Translations under genes and position numbers: made by a program
In this document: piece after piece, positions 1 to 5,766 of the stretch
How positions within the stretch are numbered: position 1 is the first letter of the stretch
Layout of the letters: every line of letters begins with the position of its first letter
NCBI GenBank assembly: GCA_964541695.1
Contig: CAZIRB010000095.1
Coordinates: forward strand, 1 to 8,506
Direction: 5' to 3'
Origin: CAZKGE01 sp964541695
Lineage (GTDB): Bacteria > Bacillota > Clostridia > Christensenellales > CAG-138
DNA: 8,506 nucleotides
Notes under the pieces: generated by a model
What the model was told of the DNA's origin: nothing
What the model saw: only the letters and a program-made list of their open reading frames with translations
The model's database searches: none

Positions 1-55
1 TTTCCAAAGGGCCTTCGGCCCTTTGGCGGGTGTTTGAGGGCGGAGCCCTCAACGT
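1..55 (+). repeat. Two-hairpin dispersed repeat, copy 1
   Basis: This copy contains two perfect hairpins. The first pairs CCAAAGGGCC (4-13) with GGCCCTTTGG (17-26) around loop TTC. The second pairs TTGAGGGC (34-41) with GCCCTCAA (45-52) around loop GGA. The 7-base spacer is CGGGTGT. Copies 2 (5296-5350, inverted) and 3 (5610-5664) carry identical stems. It lies about 50 bases before nagB and runs to the window edge, so its left boundary is uncertain. No T-run follows either stem, so it is not a classical intrinsic terminator. It may be the 3' end structure of an upstream gene. Confidence 0.85.
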
Positions 56-103
56 TCCCCGTCCCCCCATCCGATTTATAACTCCAAGGAGATAAACACG
101 CCC

Positions 104-823
104 ATGCACATCATCGTCGACACCGCGGAGCGCCTCGCAAAGCTAGCCGCGGCGCAGTTCATCGGCCTGATCCGGCAAAAGCCCGACGCCGTGCTCGGCC
201 TTGCGACGGGCTCGACCCCGCTCGGCCTGTACGCGGAGCTGATCCGCGCTTACAAGGCGGGCGAGGTCTCGTTCGCGCGAGCCGCGAGCTTCAACCTCGA
301 CGAATACGTCGGCCTGCCGCCGGCACACGAGCAGAGCTACCACGCGTTTATGCGGAAGCACCTGTTCGACCACATCGACCTGCCCAGGGAGCGGATGCAT
401 ATCCCGAGCGGCATCGACCACTCGGCGGAGCAGCTGTCCGGCTACGACCGCGCGATCGCGGAGTACAGCGGCATCGACCTGCAGCTATTGGGCCTCGGCC
501 GCAACGGCCACATCGGCTTCAACGAGCCGGGCACGCCGTTTGAGACGACGACGCACCTCGTGCGCCTGTCCGAGGACACGCGGCGCGCCAACGCGCGCTT
601 CTTTGCCGGCGAGGCCGGGGTGCCCGACCAGGCCGTAACGATGGGGATCAAGACGGTCATGAACGCCAAGAGTATCGTGCTCGTCGCGCTCGGCGCGGCG
701 AAGGCGGAAGCCGTCAGGCGCGCGCTGCACGGGCCGGTCACGCCCGACATGCCCGCGTCGGTACTGCAACTGCACCCGTTTGTCAGCGTATATTTAGACC
801 AGGAGGCCGCAAGCAAACTATGA
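104..823 (+). CDS. nagB: Glucosamine-6-phosphate deaminase
   Basis: NagB converts glucosamine 6-phosphate to fructose 6-phosphate and ammonia in the cytosol, linking amino-sugar catabolism or wall recycling to glycolysis. The 239-residue protein has the family landmarks in order: phosphate-binding GLATGSTPLG near residues 32-41, FNLDEYVGL with the proton-relay Asp66, and GLGRNGHIGFNEPG at 130-143. His136 and Glu141 match E. coli His143 and Glu148. Asn134 stands where E. coli has Asp141, a change I believe is common in short Firmicutes enzymes. The C-terminal segment has ASVLQLHP. The length fits the short (about 240-residue) Bacillus-type enzymes rather than the 266-residue allosteric E. coli form. 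AAGGAG at 86-91 lies 12 bases before the ATG. The stop TGA overlaps the next ATG (ATGA, 820-823), suggesting translational coupling. Confidence 0.96.
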   Translation: MHIIVDTAERLAKLAAAQFIGLIRQKPDAVLGLATGSTPLGLYAELIRAYKAGEVSFARAASFNLDEYVGLPPAHEQSYHAFMRKHLFDHIDLPRERMHIPSGIDHSAEQLSGYDRAIAEYSGIDLQLLGLGRNGHIGFNEPGTPFETTTHLVRLSEDTRRANARFFAGEAGVPDQAVTMGIKTVMNAKSIVLVALGAAKAEAVRRALHGPVTPDMPASVLQLHPFVSVYLDQEAASKL

Positions 824-1479
824 AAAACGCAGACCTGTTTTCCGACTTCACCGCCACATTGGCCGAGCCGCTGCTGCGCGAGACCACGTACCCGTGGGAG
901 CTTTTGCCGCGCCTGAAATCGTTCATCCTCGAGATCGGGCCGCTGCTCAGCCCCGACGAATACGAGCTGCGCGGCGAAAACGTCTGGGTCGCAAAATCCG
1001 CCAAGCTGTTCCCGAACATCTACATCGGCGGGCCCTCGATCATCGGTCCGGACACCGAGATCCGGCCCGGCGCGTTCATCCGCGGCAGCGCGCTCGTCGG
1101 CCGCGGCTGTATCGTAGGCAACTCGACGGAGCTCAAGAACTGCCTCCTGTTCGACAACGTGCAGGTGCCGCACTACAACTACGTCGGCGACTCCGTGCTG
1201 GGGTTCGGCTCGCACCTCGGCGCGGGCAGCATCTGCTCGAACGTCAAGTCGGACCGGACGAACGTCATCGTCCGCGGCCCCGGCGGCGCGTTCGAGACGG
1301 GGCTAAGAAAGCTCGGCGCGATACTCGGCAACCACGTCGACGTCGGCTGCAACAGCGTGCTCTGCCCCGGCTCCGTGCTGATGCCGCACGCGATCGTGTA
1401 CCCGCTCTCGCGCGTGCGCGGCGTCGTGCCGGCAAACCATATCTACAAGGACGCGGACCACGTCGTCGAGCGCAGGTAA
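820..1479 (+). CDS. GlmU-like left-handed beta-helix acyltransferase
   Basis: This is a 219-residue protein with hexapeptide (LbH) repeats from about residue 52 to 205, for example IYIGGPSIIGPDTEIRPGAF. It has no nucleotidyltransferase (pyrophosphorylase) domain, only a helical N-terminal stretch of about 50 residues. The segment ELKNCLLFDNVQVPHYNYVG followed by D124 and LGAGSICSN (133-141) resembles the acetyltransferase domain of GlmU. His118 in H-x-x-Y-x-G-D aligns by eye with the catalytic His363 of E. coli GlmU (HLTYLGD). An acetyl-CoA-dependent sugar N-acetyltransferase is therefore plausible, perhaps acting on a glucosamine phosphate given the coupling to nagB. The substrate is inference. 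AGGAGG at 801-806 sits 13 bases before the ATG, inside nagB. Databases often label such proteins as UDP-GlcNAc pyrophosphorylase-related. Fold confidence is high, reaction confidence low. Confidence 0.85.
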   Translation: MKNADLFSDFTATLAEPLLRETTYPWELLPRLKSFILEIGPLLSPDEYELRGENVWVAKSAKLFPNIYIGGPSIIGPDTEIRPGAFIRGSALVGRGCIVGNSTELKNCLLFDNVQVPHYNYVGDSVLGFGSHLGAGSICSNVKSDRTNVIVRGPGGAFETGLRKLGAILGNHVDVGCNSVLCPGSVLMPHAIVYPLSRVRGVVPANHIYKDADHVVERR

Positions 1480-1485
1480 CGGGCC

Positions 1486-3003
1486 GTGAGGGACAGGTCT
1501 TTGCCGCGCGCCGAACTGTCGGAGCTTGGCTCCGGCCAGAGCGGGATTGTATCCGCGCTCTTTGCCGCCGCGGCCGCCGCGGCGCTTGGTATGTCCGCGC
1601 TGATCCTGGCCGAGAACGGCCTCGCGATCGCGGCCTACGGCAAGCTCCCGCTGTTTATCGCGTGCTGCCTGGCGCTTCTCGCGCTTGCCGCGCTGTTCCT
1701 CTTCGTCCGCCTGCCCGGGCGCGCGCCGTTCTTTGTGATTCTCGCCGCGGGCGTTTTGTTGCGGCTCGCGCTGATTCTCTCCGTCCAGGCGCCGCCCGTG
1801 CTCGATTACGCGCTCTTTTACGACGCGGCGCAAAGGCTGCTCACGGGCGACACGAGCTGGACGTCGGAGTTCTATTTTGTCGTCTACCCGAACCTCATCC
1901 CGGTCGCGTATTTCTACGCCGGGTTGTTCTCGATCTGCAATTCGCTGCCGTTTGCCGGGCTCGTCAACCTCGCATTCATGGCGGGCATCCTTGCGCTCGT
2001 GTACGGGCTTGCAAAGCTTGTCGCGTCGCGCCGCGCGGCGCTAATTACCATGCTGCTGTACGCGCTCTACCCCGCGTCGGTTTTAACCGCGCCGCAGCTG
2101 ACGAACCAGCACGCGTCGCTGTTTTTCATGCTGCTCGGGCTGTACCTGCTGCTTAAGTACCAGACGCCCGCGGCCGCGGGCGCTGCCGGCGCGCTCATCG
2201 CGCTCGGGAACCTGTTGCGCAGCGAGGCCGTCGTATTGTACGCCGCGCTCGCGGTCTTTTTCGTGCTGCTGCTGATCGACGCGGCCCGGGCAAGGGACGC
2301 GCGGTTGATCCGCGCCCGCCTTGCGCGCGCGGTCTGCCTTGCGGCGGCTATCGCGCTCTCGACGGCGCTGCTTGCGGCGGCCTTTGCCGGCGTTTCGCCC
2401 CAGGCGGCGGATAACCGCTCCTCATACGTGTGGAAGCTGATCGTCGGCTTCAACGACGCCGAGAGCGGCACGTACTCGGACGCGGACCTGTACGAATACG
2501 TCGAAACCGGCGACGGCGCGGCAATCGTTTCCCGCCTCCTGCGCGAGCAGGACGACTGGCCGGACTTCTTTGCCCGCAAGACGCGGGCGATGTGGTCGAG
2601 CTTCGAGGATCCCGGGTTTACGTTCCAGGCCTTCGACACGACCAAACGCGTGGACATCGGCCCCCTGCACACGGACGTCGCGGGACTGATCCGCCGCGGC
2701 CAGGTGTTCGACAAAACGCTGTATACGCTGGTTTTCGCGCTGTTTCTCGGCTCGTGCTGCGCCGTGCTGCTGCGCAAAAACGCGCGAAAGCCGCTCGCGA
2801 CGCTTTTGATACTGATCTTCTGCGCCAATTTCTGCGCGTATCTGTTGATCGAGGTCGGCGCACGCTACCGGTACTTCATCATGCCGTTCGTGTTCGCCCT
2901 CTCGGCCGTGGCAATCGAGCGGCTCGACGCGTTCTGTTACGCAAGGCTGCGGCCGCGCTTTGCAAAAGACGGCAAGGCCAAGGCGGCGCGGGCGGAATTG
3001 TGA
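1486..3003 (+). CDS. Multi-pass membrane glycosyltransferase, PMT/family 39-like
   Basis: This 505-residue integral membrane protein has about 10-12 predicted hydrophobic segments by eye, near residues 20-43, 53-76, 80-100, 155-180, 186-205, 210-228, 230-268, 280-305, 415-435, 440-460 and 463-482. A stretch of about 100 residues near 306-410 is polar and probably extracytoplasmic. The first loop after the third helix holds D107-YALFYDAA with a G-D-T-S-W stretch shortly after. This resembles the acidic first-loop motif of PMT_2/ArnT-type glycosyltransferases, which use polyprenyl-phosphate sugars outside the membrane. RSEAVVLYAAL near 245-255 also recalls that family. Acceptor and donor are unknown. 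The start is GTG at 1486, 6 bases after the previous stop, with no strong Shine-Dalgarno site. The next in-frame ATG (1591) would cut through the first helix, so the GTG is preferred. The stop is TGA at 3001-3003. Confidence 0.72.
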   Translation: MRDRSLPRAELSELGSGQSGIVSALFAAAAAAALGMSALILAENGLAIAAYGKLPLFIACCLALLALAALFLFVRLPGRAPFFVILAAGVLLRLALILSVQAPPVLDYALFYDAAQRLLTGDTSWTSEFYFVVYPNLIPVAYFYAGLFSICNSLPFAGLVNLAFMAGILALVYGLAKLVASRRAALITMLLYALYPASVLTAPQLTNQHASLFFMLLGLYLLLKYQTPAAAGAAGALIALGNLLRSEAVVLYAALAVFFVLLLIDAARARDARLIRARLARAVCLAAAIALSTALLAAAFAGVSPQAADNRSSYVWKLIVGFNDAESGTYSDADLYEYVETGDGAAIVSRLLREQDDWPDFFARKTRAMWSSFEDPGFTFQAFDTTKRVDIGPLHTDVAGLIRRGQVFDKTLYTLVFALFLGSCCAVLLRKNARKPLATLLILIFCANFCAYLLIEVGARYRYFIMPFVFALSAVAIERLDAFCYARLRPRFAKDGKAKAARAEL

Positions 3004-3044
3004 AATGTTATCAACTTCTCCAGCAAAACACAGCTTGCGGCGCG

Positions 3045-3144
3045 NNNNNNNNNNNNNNNNNNNNNNNNNNNNNNNNNNNNNNNNNNNNNNNNNNNNNNNN
3101 NNNNNNNNNNNNNNNNNNNNNNNNNNNNNNNNNNNNNNNNNNNN
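3045..3144. other. Assembly gap, 100 N
   Basis: The gap is exactly 100 N, the conventional placeholder for a scaffold join of unknown length. It hides the start of the amylase gene and possibly more. Neopullulanase-type enzymes usually carry 120-150 residues (about 400 bases) ahead of the YQIFPDRF motif that appears 22 bases after the gap, so the real missing stretch is probably longer than 100 bases unless the N-terminal domain is absent. Confidence 0.97.
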
Positions 3145-4767
3145 AGCTGGCGGCGCGGCCTGTGCTACCAGATATTTCCGGACCGGTTCAAGCGCAGCAG
3201 CTGGGAAGATTTCCGCTCCCGCGCGGGGTACCACGCCTCGTTGGGCAGGCAGCTGCGCATCCACGACCGCTGGAACGAGGAACCGGCCACGACCGCGCCC
3301 GCGGGCCAGACCGAGTACGCGCCGAACGATTTCTTCGGCGGCGACATCAACGGCATCCGCGAGAAGCTCCCCTACCTAAAGTCGCTCGGCGTGTCGTACC
3401 TGTACCTCAACCCGGTCTTCGAGTCCGGCAGCAACCACCGCTACGACACCGCCGACTACCACCGGATCGACCCCATCCTCGGCACCGAGGACGACTTTGC
3501 CGACTTCATCCTGGAGGCGCGCGACCACGGCATCGGCGTTATCCTCGACGGCGTGTTCTCGCACACCGGCGCGGACAGCCGGTACTTCAACCGCGACGGG
3601 CGCTACCCGGACCGCGGCGCGTACCAGGGCAAGGACTCGCCGTACTACGAATGGTACACGTTCCACACGTTCCCGGACGTGTACGACTGCTGGTGGAACT
3701 TCCCGTCGCTGCCGAACGTCGCCGAGATGACGCCGTCGTACGTCGAGTTCGTCGCGGGCGAGAACGGCGTGCTCGCGCACTGGCTGCGGCTCGGCGTAAT
3801 GGGCTTCCGGCTCGACGTGGCCGACGAGCTGCCCGACCCGTTCATCCGCATCCTGCGGCGGCGCGTCAAGGAGATCAATCCCGAGGCCGTGCTCATCGGC
3901 GAGGTCTGGGAGGACTGCAGCAACAAGTTTGAGGGCGCGCACCGGCGCGATTATGTCGACGGCGACGAGCTCGATTCCGCGATGAACTACCCGTTCGCGC
4001 GCGCGGTCGTCGCGTTCTTAACCGGCAGGACCGACGCGTACGCGCTCACCGACGCGCTCGGCACGCTGCGCGAGCACTACCCGAAGCCGTTTTTCGACGC
4101 GGCGATGAACCTTCTGACCTCGCATGACGACGTGCGGCTGCTGACGCAGCTTGCCGGCGCGCCCGACCGCAGGGCGCTGACCCGGGCCGAGCAGGCCGTC
4201 TATAAGCCGTCGTTTGAGGACCTGGCGCTCGCGCACTACCGCGCGCCGCTCGCGTTCGCGATCCAGGCCGCGCACCCCGGCGTGCCCAGCGTCTATTACG
4301 GCGACGAGGCCGGCATGCAGGGCATGGCCGATCCGTTCAACCGCGCGCCGTACCCGTGGGGCGCCGAGGAGCCCGACATCCTCGCCGCGGCGGGCAAGCT
4401 CTTTTCGGCGCGCGCGCGGCACACGGTGCTGCAGACGGGGCTGACCCGCATGGGCGCGCTGTCGGCGGACGTGTTCTCGATCGTGCGCTACCTGCCCGAA
4501 ACCGAGGACTGCGCCGTCCTGCTCGTCAACCGCTCCGCGGCCGAACAGCCCGCGCGCCTTGCGTCCGATACGCTCCGCGAGGGGCCGGACGCCGAGACGG
4601 ACGTGCCGCTTGCCGGCCGCTATACGGAGGTTTTGACCGGCGAGATGCTCGACATCGAAGGCGGGCTGAGCGTTGCGCTTATGCCGCTGACCGCAAAGCT
4701 ATTCATCAAGGGGGAATTTGGATGTACCAGCAGCAGCAACAGAACCGGTTCGGCCTCGACGAACTGA
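3145..4767 (+). CDS. GH13 alpha-amylase, neopullulanase/cyclomaltodextrinase-like (5' end in gap)
   Basis: The 540 visible residues form a GH13 glucan hydrolase. Numbering from the first codon after the gap: YQIFPDRF (8-15) opens the catalytic barrel, and NDFFGGDINGI and LNPVFESGSNHRYDTADY follow. Region I is DGVFSHTG (Asp codon 3547, His codon 3562). Region II is GFRLDVADE with nucleophile Asp224 (codon 3814). Region III is VLIGEVWED with acid/base Glu253 (codon 3901). Region IV is LLTSHDDVR with Asp328 (codon 4126). All three catalytic residues are present, so the enzyme should be active on alpha-1,4 (and perhaps alpha-1,6) glucans. The spacing before the barrel suggests a CBM34-type N-terminal domain lost in the gap, which also hides any signal peptide. 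The visible frame is open right up to the N run. TTG 3241 is therefore only an internal codon. The last 16 or so residues after LFIK are translated from the overlap with the next gene. Confidence 0.93.
   Translation, partial: SWRRGLCYQIFPDRFKRSSWEDFRSRAGYHASLGRQLRIHDRWNEEPATTAPAGQTEYAPNDFFGGDINGIREKLPYLKSLGVSYLYLNPVFESGSNHRYDTADYHRIDPILGTEDDFADFILEARDHGIGVILDGVFSHTGADSRYFNRDGRYPDRGAYQGKDSPYYEWYTFHTFPDVYDCWWNFPSLPNVAEMTPSYVEFVAGENGVLAHWLRLGVMGFRLDVADELPDPFIRILRRRVKEINPEAVLIGEVWEDCSNKFEGAHRRDYVDGDELDSAMNYPFARAVVAFLTGRTDAYALTDALGTLREHYPKPFFDAAMNLLTSHDDVRLLTQLAGAPDRRALTRAEQAVYKPSFEDLALAHYRAPLAFAIQAAHPGVPSVYYGDEAGMQGMADPFNRAPYPWGAEEPDILAAAGKLFSARARHTVLQTGLTRMGALSADVFSIVRYLPETEDCAVLLVNRSAAEQPARLASDTLREGPDAETDVPLAGRYTEVLTGEMLDIEGGLSVALMPLTAKLFIKGEFGCTSSSNRTGSASTN
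4708..4716 (+). promoter_or_regulatory. Ribosome binding site of zinc-ribbon gene
   Basis: AAGGGGGAA ends 5 bases before ATG 4722. This supports that start over earlier in-frame starts, which would lie inside the amylase gene in a frame with no recognisable protein. Confidence 0.8.
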
Positions 4768-5198
4768 ACCGCTTTTTGTTCATCGCGGCCGTCGCCGCCT
4801 CCGTGCTCGCGATCTTCTTCCCGTACGGCAACGCGGTGCGCTACGCGCTCAACGCCGTCACCGCCGCCTGCGTGATATTCGGCGCGGTCCGGCTGCTCGC
4901 CGGCAAGCCCGAGCGGCGCTATCAGGAGAACTTAAAGTTTCTCACGATTGTCACCGCCGTACGCGATTTCTTTCGGCGCTTGTTCCGCCCCGCCGCCGGC
5001 GCGCACACGGCCGGCGCGACCCGACCGCGGACGCACCGCGCCCGCAAGGCAAAAAAGAACCCGACCTGGGCCGAGATCCGGCAGTACAAGTATCTCATCT
5101 GCCCGCAGTGCACGCAGCGCCTGCGCGTGCCGCGCGGCAAGGGCCGCCTGCGCGTGACCTGCACGCGCTGCGGCAACGTGTTCGAAACGAAGAGCTGA
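4722..5198 (+). CDS. Two-helix membrane protein with C-terminal zinc ribbon
   Basis: The 158-residue protein has a Gln-rich N-terminus (MYQQQQQNRFGLDELNRF), two hydrophobic helices near residues 18-37 and 43-63, and a strongly basic linker around 85-120. A C-terminal zinc ribbon has Cys127-x2-Cys130 and Cys147-x2-Cys150. The short hairpin between the helices (FPYGNAVRY) suggests both ends lie on the same, probably cytoplasmic, side, with the basic linker and ribbon in the cytosol. Small proteins of this layout occur in clostridia without known function. Binding of nucleic acid or protein by the ribbon is only a guess. The gene starts 46 bases inside the amylase gene in another reading frame and is the last of the plus-strand series. 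Gene existence is well supported by the Shine-Dalgarno site, helices and Cys pairs. Confidence 0.85.
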   Translation: MYQQQQQNRFGLDELNRFLFIAAVAASVLAIFFPYGNAVRYALNAVTAACVIFGAVRLLAGKPERRYQENLKFLTIVTAVRDFFRRLFRPAAGAHTAGATRPRTHRARKAKKNPTWAEIRQYKYLICPQCTQRLRVPRGKGRLRVTCTRCGNVFETKS

Positions 5199-5234
5199 AG
5201 GGGACGGGAGGAACGAACGAAACGAGGGGCGCTT

Positions 5235-5263
5235 GCGGGGCGCTGCCCAGCAAACCGCCAAAG
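5235..5263 (+). repeat. 29-base hairpin module, copy a
   Basis: GCGGGGC (5235-5241) faces GCCCAGC (5245-5251) around loop GCT, with one mismatch, followed by AAACCGCCAAAG. It matches copy b (5413-5441) at 27 of 29 positions in direct orientation. One of the two differences is the mismatch in this stem. Confidence 0.75.
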
Positions 5264-5295
5264 GAAACGTTGAGGACGTTGCTTCGGCAAAGTGG

Positions 5296-5353
5296 ACGTT
5301 GAGGGCTCCGCCCTCAAACACCCGCCAAAGGGCCGGCGGCCCTTTGGAAACCC
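5296..5353 (-). repeat. Two-hairpin dispersed repeat, copy 2 (inverted)
   Basis: Positions 5296-5350 are the reverse complement of 1-55 with only two differences, both in the loop of the 10-bp hairpin (GGC at 5335-5337). Stems are 5299-5306 with 5310-5317 and 5325-5334 with 5338-5347. Three more bases (5351-5353) also match copy 3, so copies 2 and 3 share 58 bases as an inverted pair. Confidence 0.9.
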
Positions 5354-5606
5354 GTATTGCCGGGCACAGGGTACTGCGCCGCGCCGTATTTTGAGTTTTA
5401 AAGAGTTTTCTGGCGGGGCGCTGCCCCGCAAACCGCCGAAGAAAAACAGTCCGCAGTTCGCAATGGTCGCACATGCCCCTTTGGGCCTGCGCTCCCTAGC
5501 TCACTGGGCCTGCGCCTCGCTTCATCCGCCACAGGCGGCGCTCAGCTTCGGCCCCCTTTGGAAACCCAGTGACGGATATAAAACGAAACCTCACGTTCGG
5601 CAGAAA
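5354..5606. repeat. Interior of the inverted-repeat structure
   Basis: This 253-base core lies between the inverted copies 2 and 3 and encodes no recognisable protein. It contains GGGCCTGCGC twice (5483-5492 and 5506-5515), a small hairpin CCGCC-ACA-GGCGG (5526-5538), and a fragment at 5550-5567 that repeats the end of copy 2 with two extra C. Similar composite repeats with spurious open frames are, from memory, common between genes of gut clostridia. Confidence 0.6.
5413..5441 (+). repeat. 29-base hairpin module, copy b
   Basis: This copy has a perfect 7-bp stem, GCGGGGC (5413-5419) with GCCCCGC (5423-5429), around loop GCT, followed by AAACCGCCGAAG. GGCGG at 5412-5416 can alternatively pair with CCGCC at 5433-5437, so two mutually exclusive foldings exist. 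Confidence 0.78.
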
Positions 5607-5664
5607 GGGTTTCCAAAGGGCCTCCGGCCCTTTGGCAGGAGTTTGAGGGCAGCGCCCTCAACGT
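5607..5664 (+). repeat. Two-hairpin dispersed repeat, copy 3
   Basis: This copy is in the same orientation as copy 1. Stems 5613-5622 with 5626-5635 and 5643-5650 with 5654-5661 are identical to the other copies. Differences from copy 1 fall only in the loops (TCC and AGC) and the spacer (CAGGAGT). It forms the right end of the 369-base inverted-repeat structure 5296-5664. Confidence 0.9.
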
Positions 5665-5714
5665 ACCTGACGTGCCTCCGACGTACCCCTACCGTGCCCC
5701 TATCGTACCCCTTT
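5662..5714 (+). repeat. Degenerate 11-base tandem repeat, about five units
   Basis: Successive units are CGTACCTGA (5662-5670), CGTGCCTCCGA, CGTACCCCTAC, CGTGCCCCTAT and CGTACCCCTTT (to 5714). The core CGT(A/G)CCcCt recurs every 11 bases in the last four units. The array starts in the last bases of repeat copy 3. Confidence 0.65.
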
Positions 5715-5724
5715 CAAAATCCCC

Positions 5725-5766
5725 AAAACAAACGCACGGCGCCTTTCCCGTTCCGGAAAAGCGCCG
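5725..5766 (-). terminator. Intrinsic terminator of the murG-methyltransferase transcript
   Basis: On the minus strand, CGGCGCTTTTCC (5766-5755) pairs with GGAAAGGCGCCG (5748-5737) over 12 positions including one U-G wobble, around a 6-base loop. A T-rich stretch broken by Gs follows (complement of 5725-5736). The stem begins at the first base after the TAG stop, so the gene and terminator abut exactly. Confidence 0.75.

Larger units (their letters stand above)
5199..5766. other. Convergent intergenic region filled with hairpin repeats
   Basis: This 568-base stretch separates the plus-strand block from the minus-strand block. Long open frames cross it but translate only the repeats into low-complexity strings such as KGRRPFGNP, and they lack plausible starts or domains. 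It holds two copies of a 29-base hairpin module, two inverted copies of the 55-base element, a 23-base-spaced duplication, an 11-base degenerate tandem repeat and the terminator of the minus-strand genes. I see no T-run terminator for the plus-strand genes, so one of the GC hairpins, or Rho, may end that transcript. Confidence 0.8.

Noticed and set aside
77..82. TATAAC as a -10 box for nagB
   Set aside because: No acceptable -35 box lies 16-18 bases upstream, and the transcript would start inside the Shine-Dalgarno site at 86-91.
894..2156. Long plus-strand open frame over the acetyltransferase and membrane genes
   Set aside because: It is an Arg/Ala-rich shadow frame of high-GC coding DNA with no domain. 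The genes in the other frame have clear motifs.
3241..3243. TTG as the start of the amylase
   Set aside because: The conserved YQIFPDRF motif lies upstream in the same open frame, so this codon is internal.
2430..3932. Long plus-strand frame spanning the N gap
   Set aside because: It is open only because N codons are not stops, and it is out of frame with both the membrane protein and the GH13 motifs.
4356..4721. Upstream extension of the zinc-ribbon protein
   Set aside because: The stretch lies inside the amylase in another frame and reads as Arg/Ala-rich noise. A strong Shine-Dalgarno site marks ATG 4722.
4300..4767. Frameshifted amylase fused to the zinc-ribbon protein
   Set aside because: The amylase already has a complete catalytic domain and a plausible C-terminal beta domain ending near LFIK, and the next gene has its own start signal.
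5199..5766. CRISPR array
   Set aside because: The repeats differ in type, orientation and spacing, contain long hairpins, and no cas gene is present. The 11-base tandem units have no spacers.
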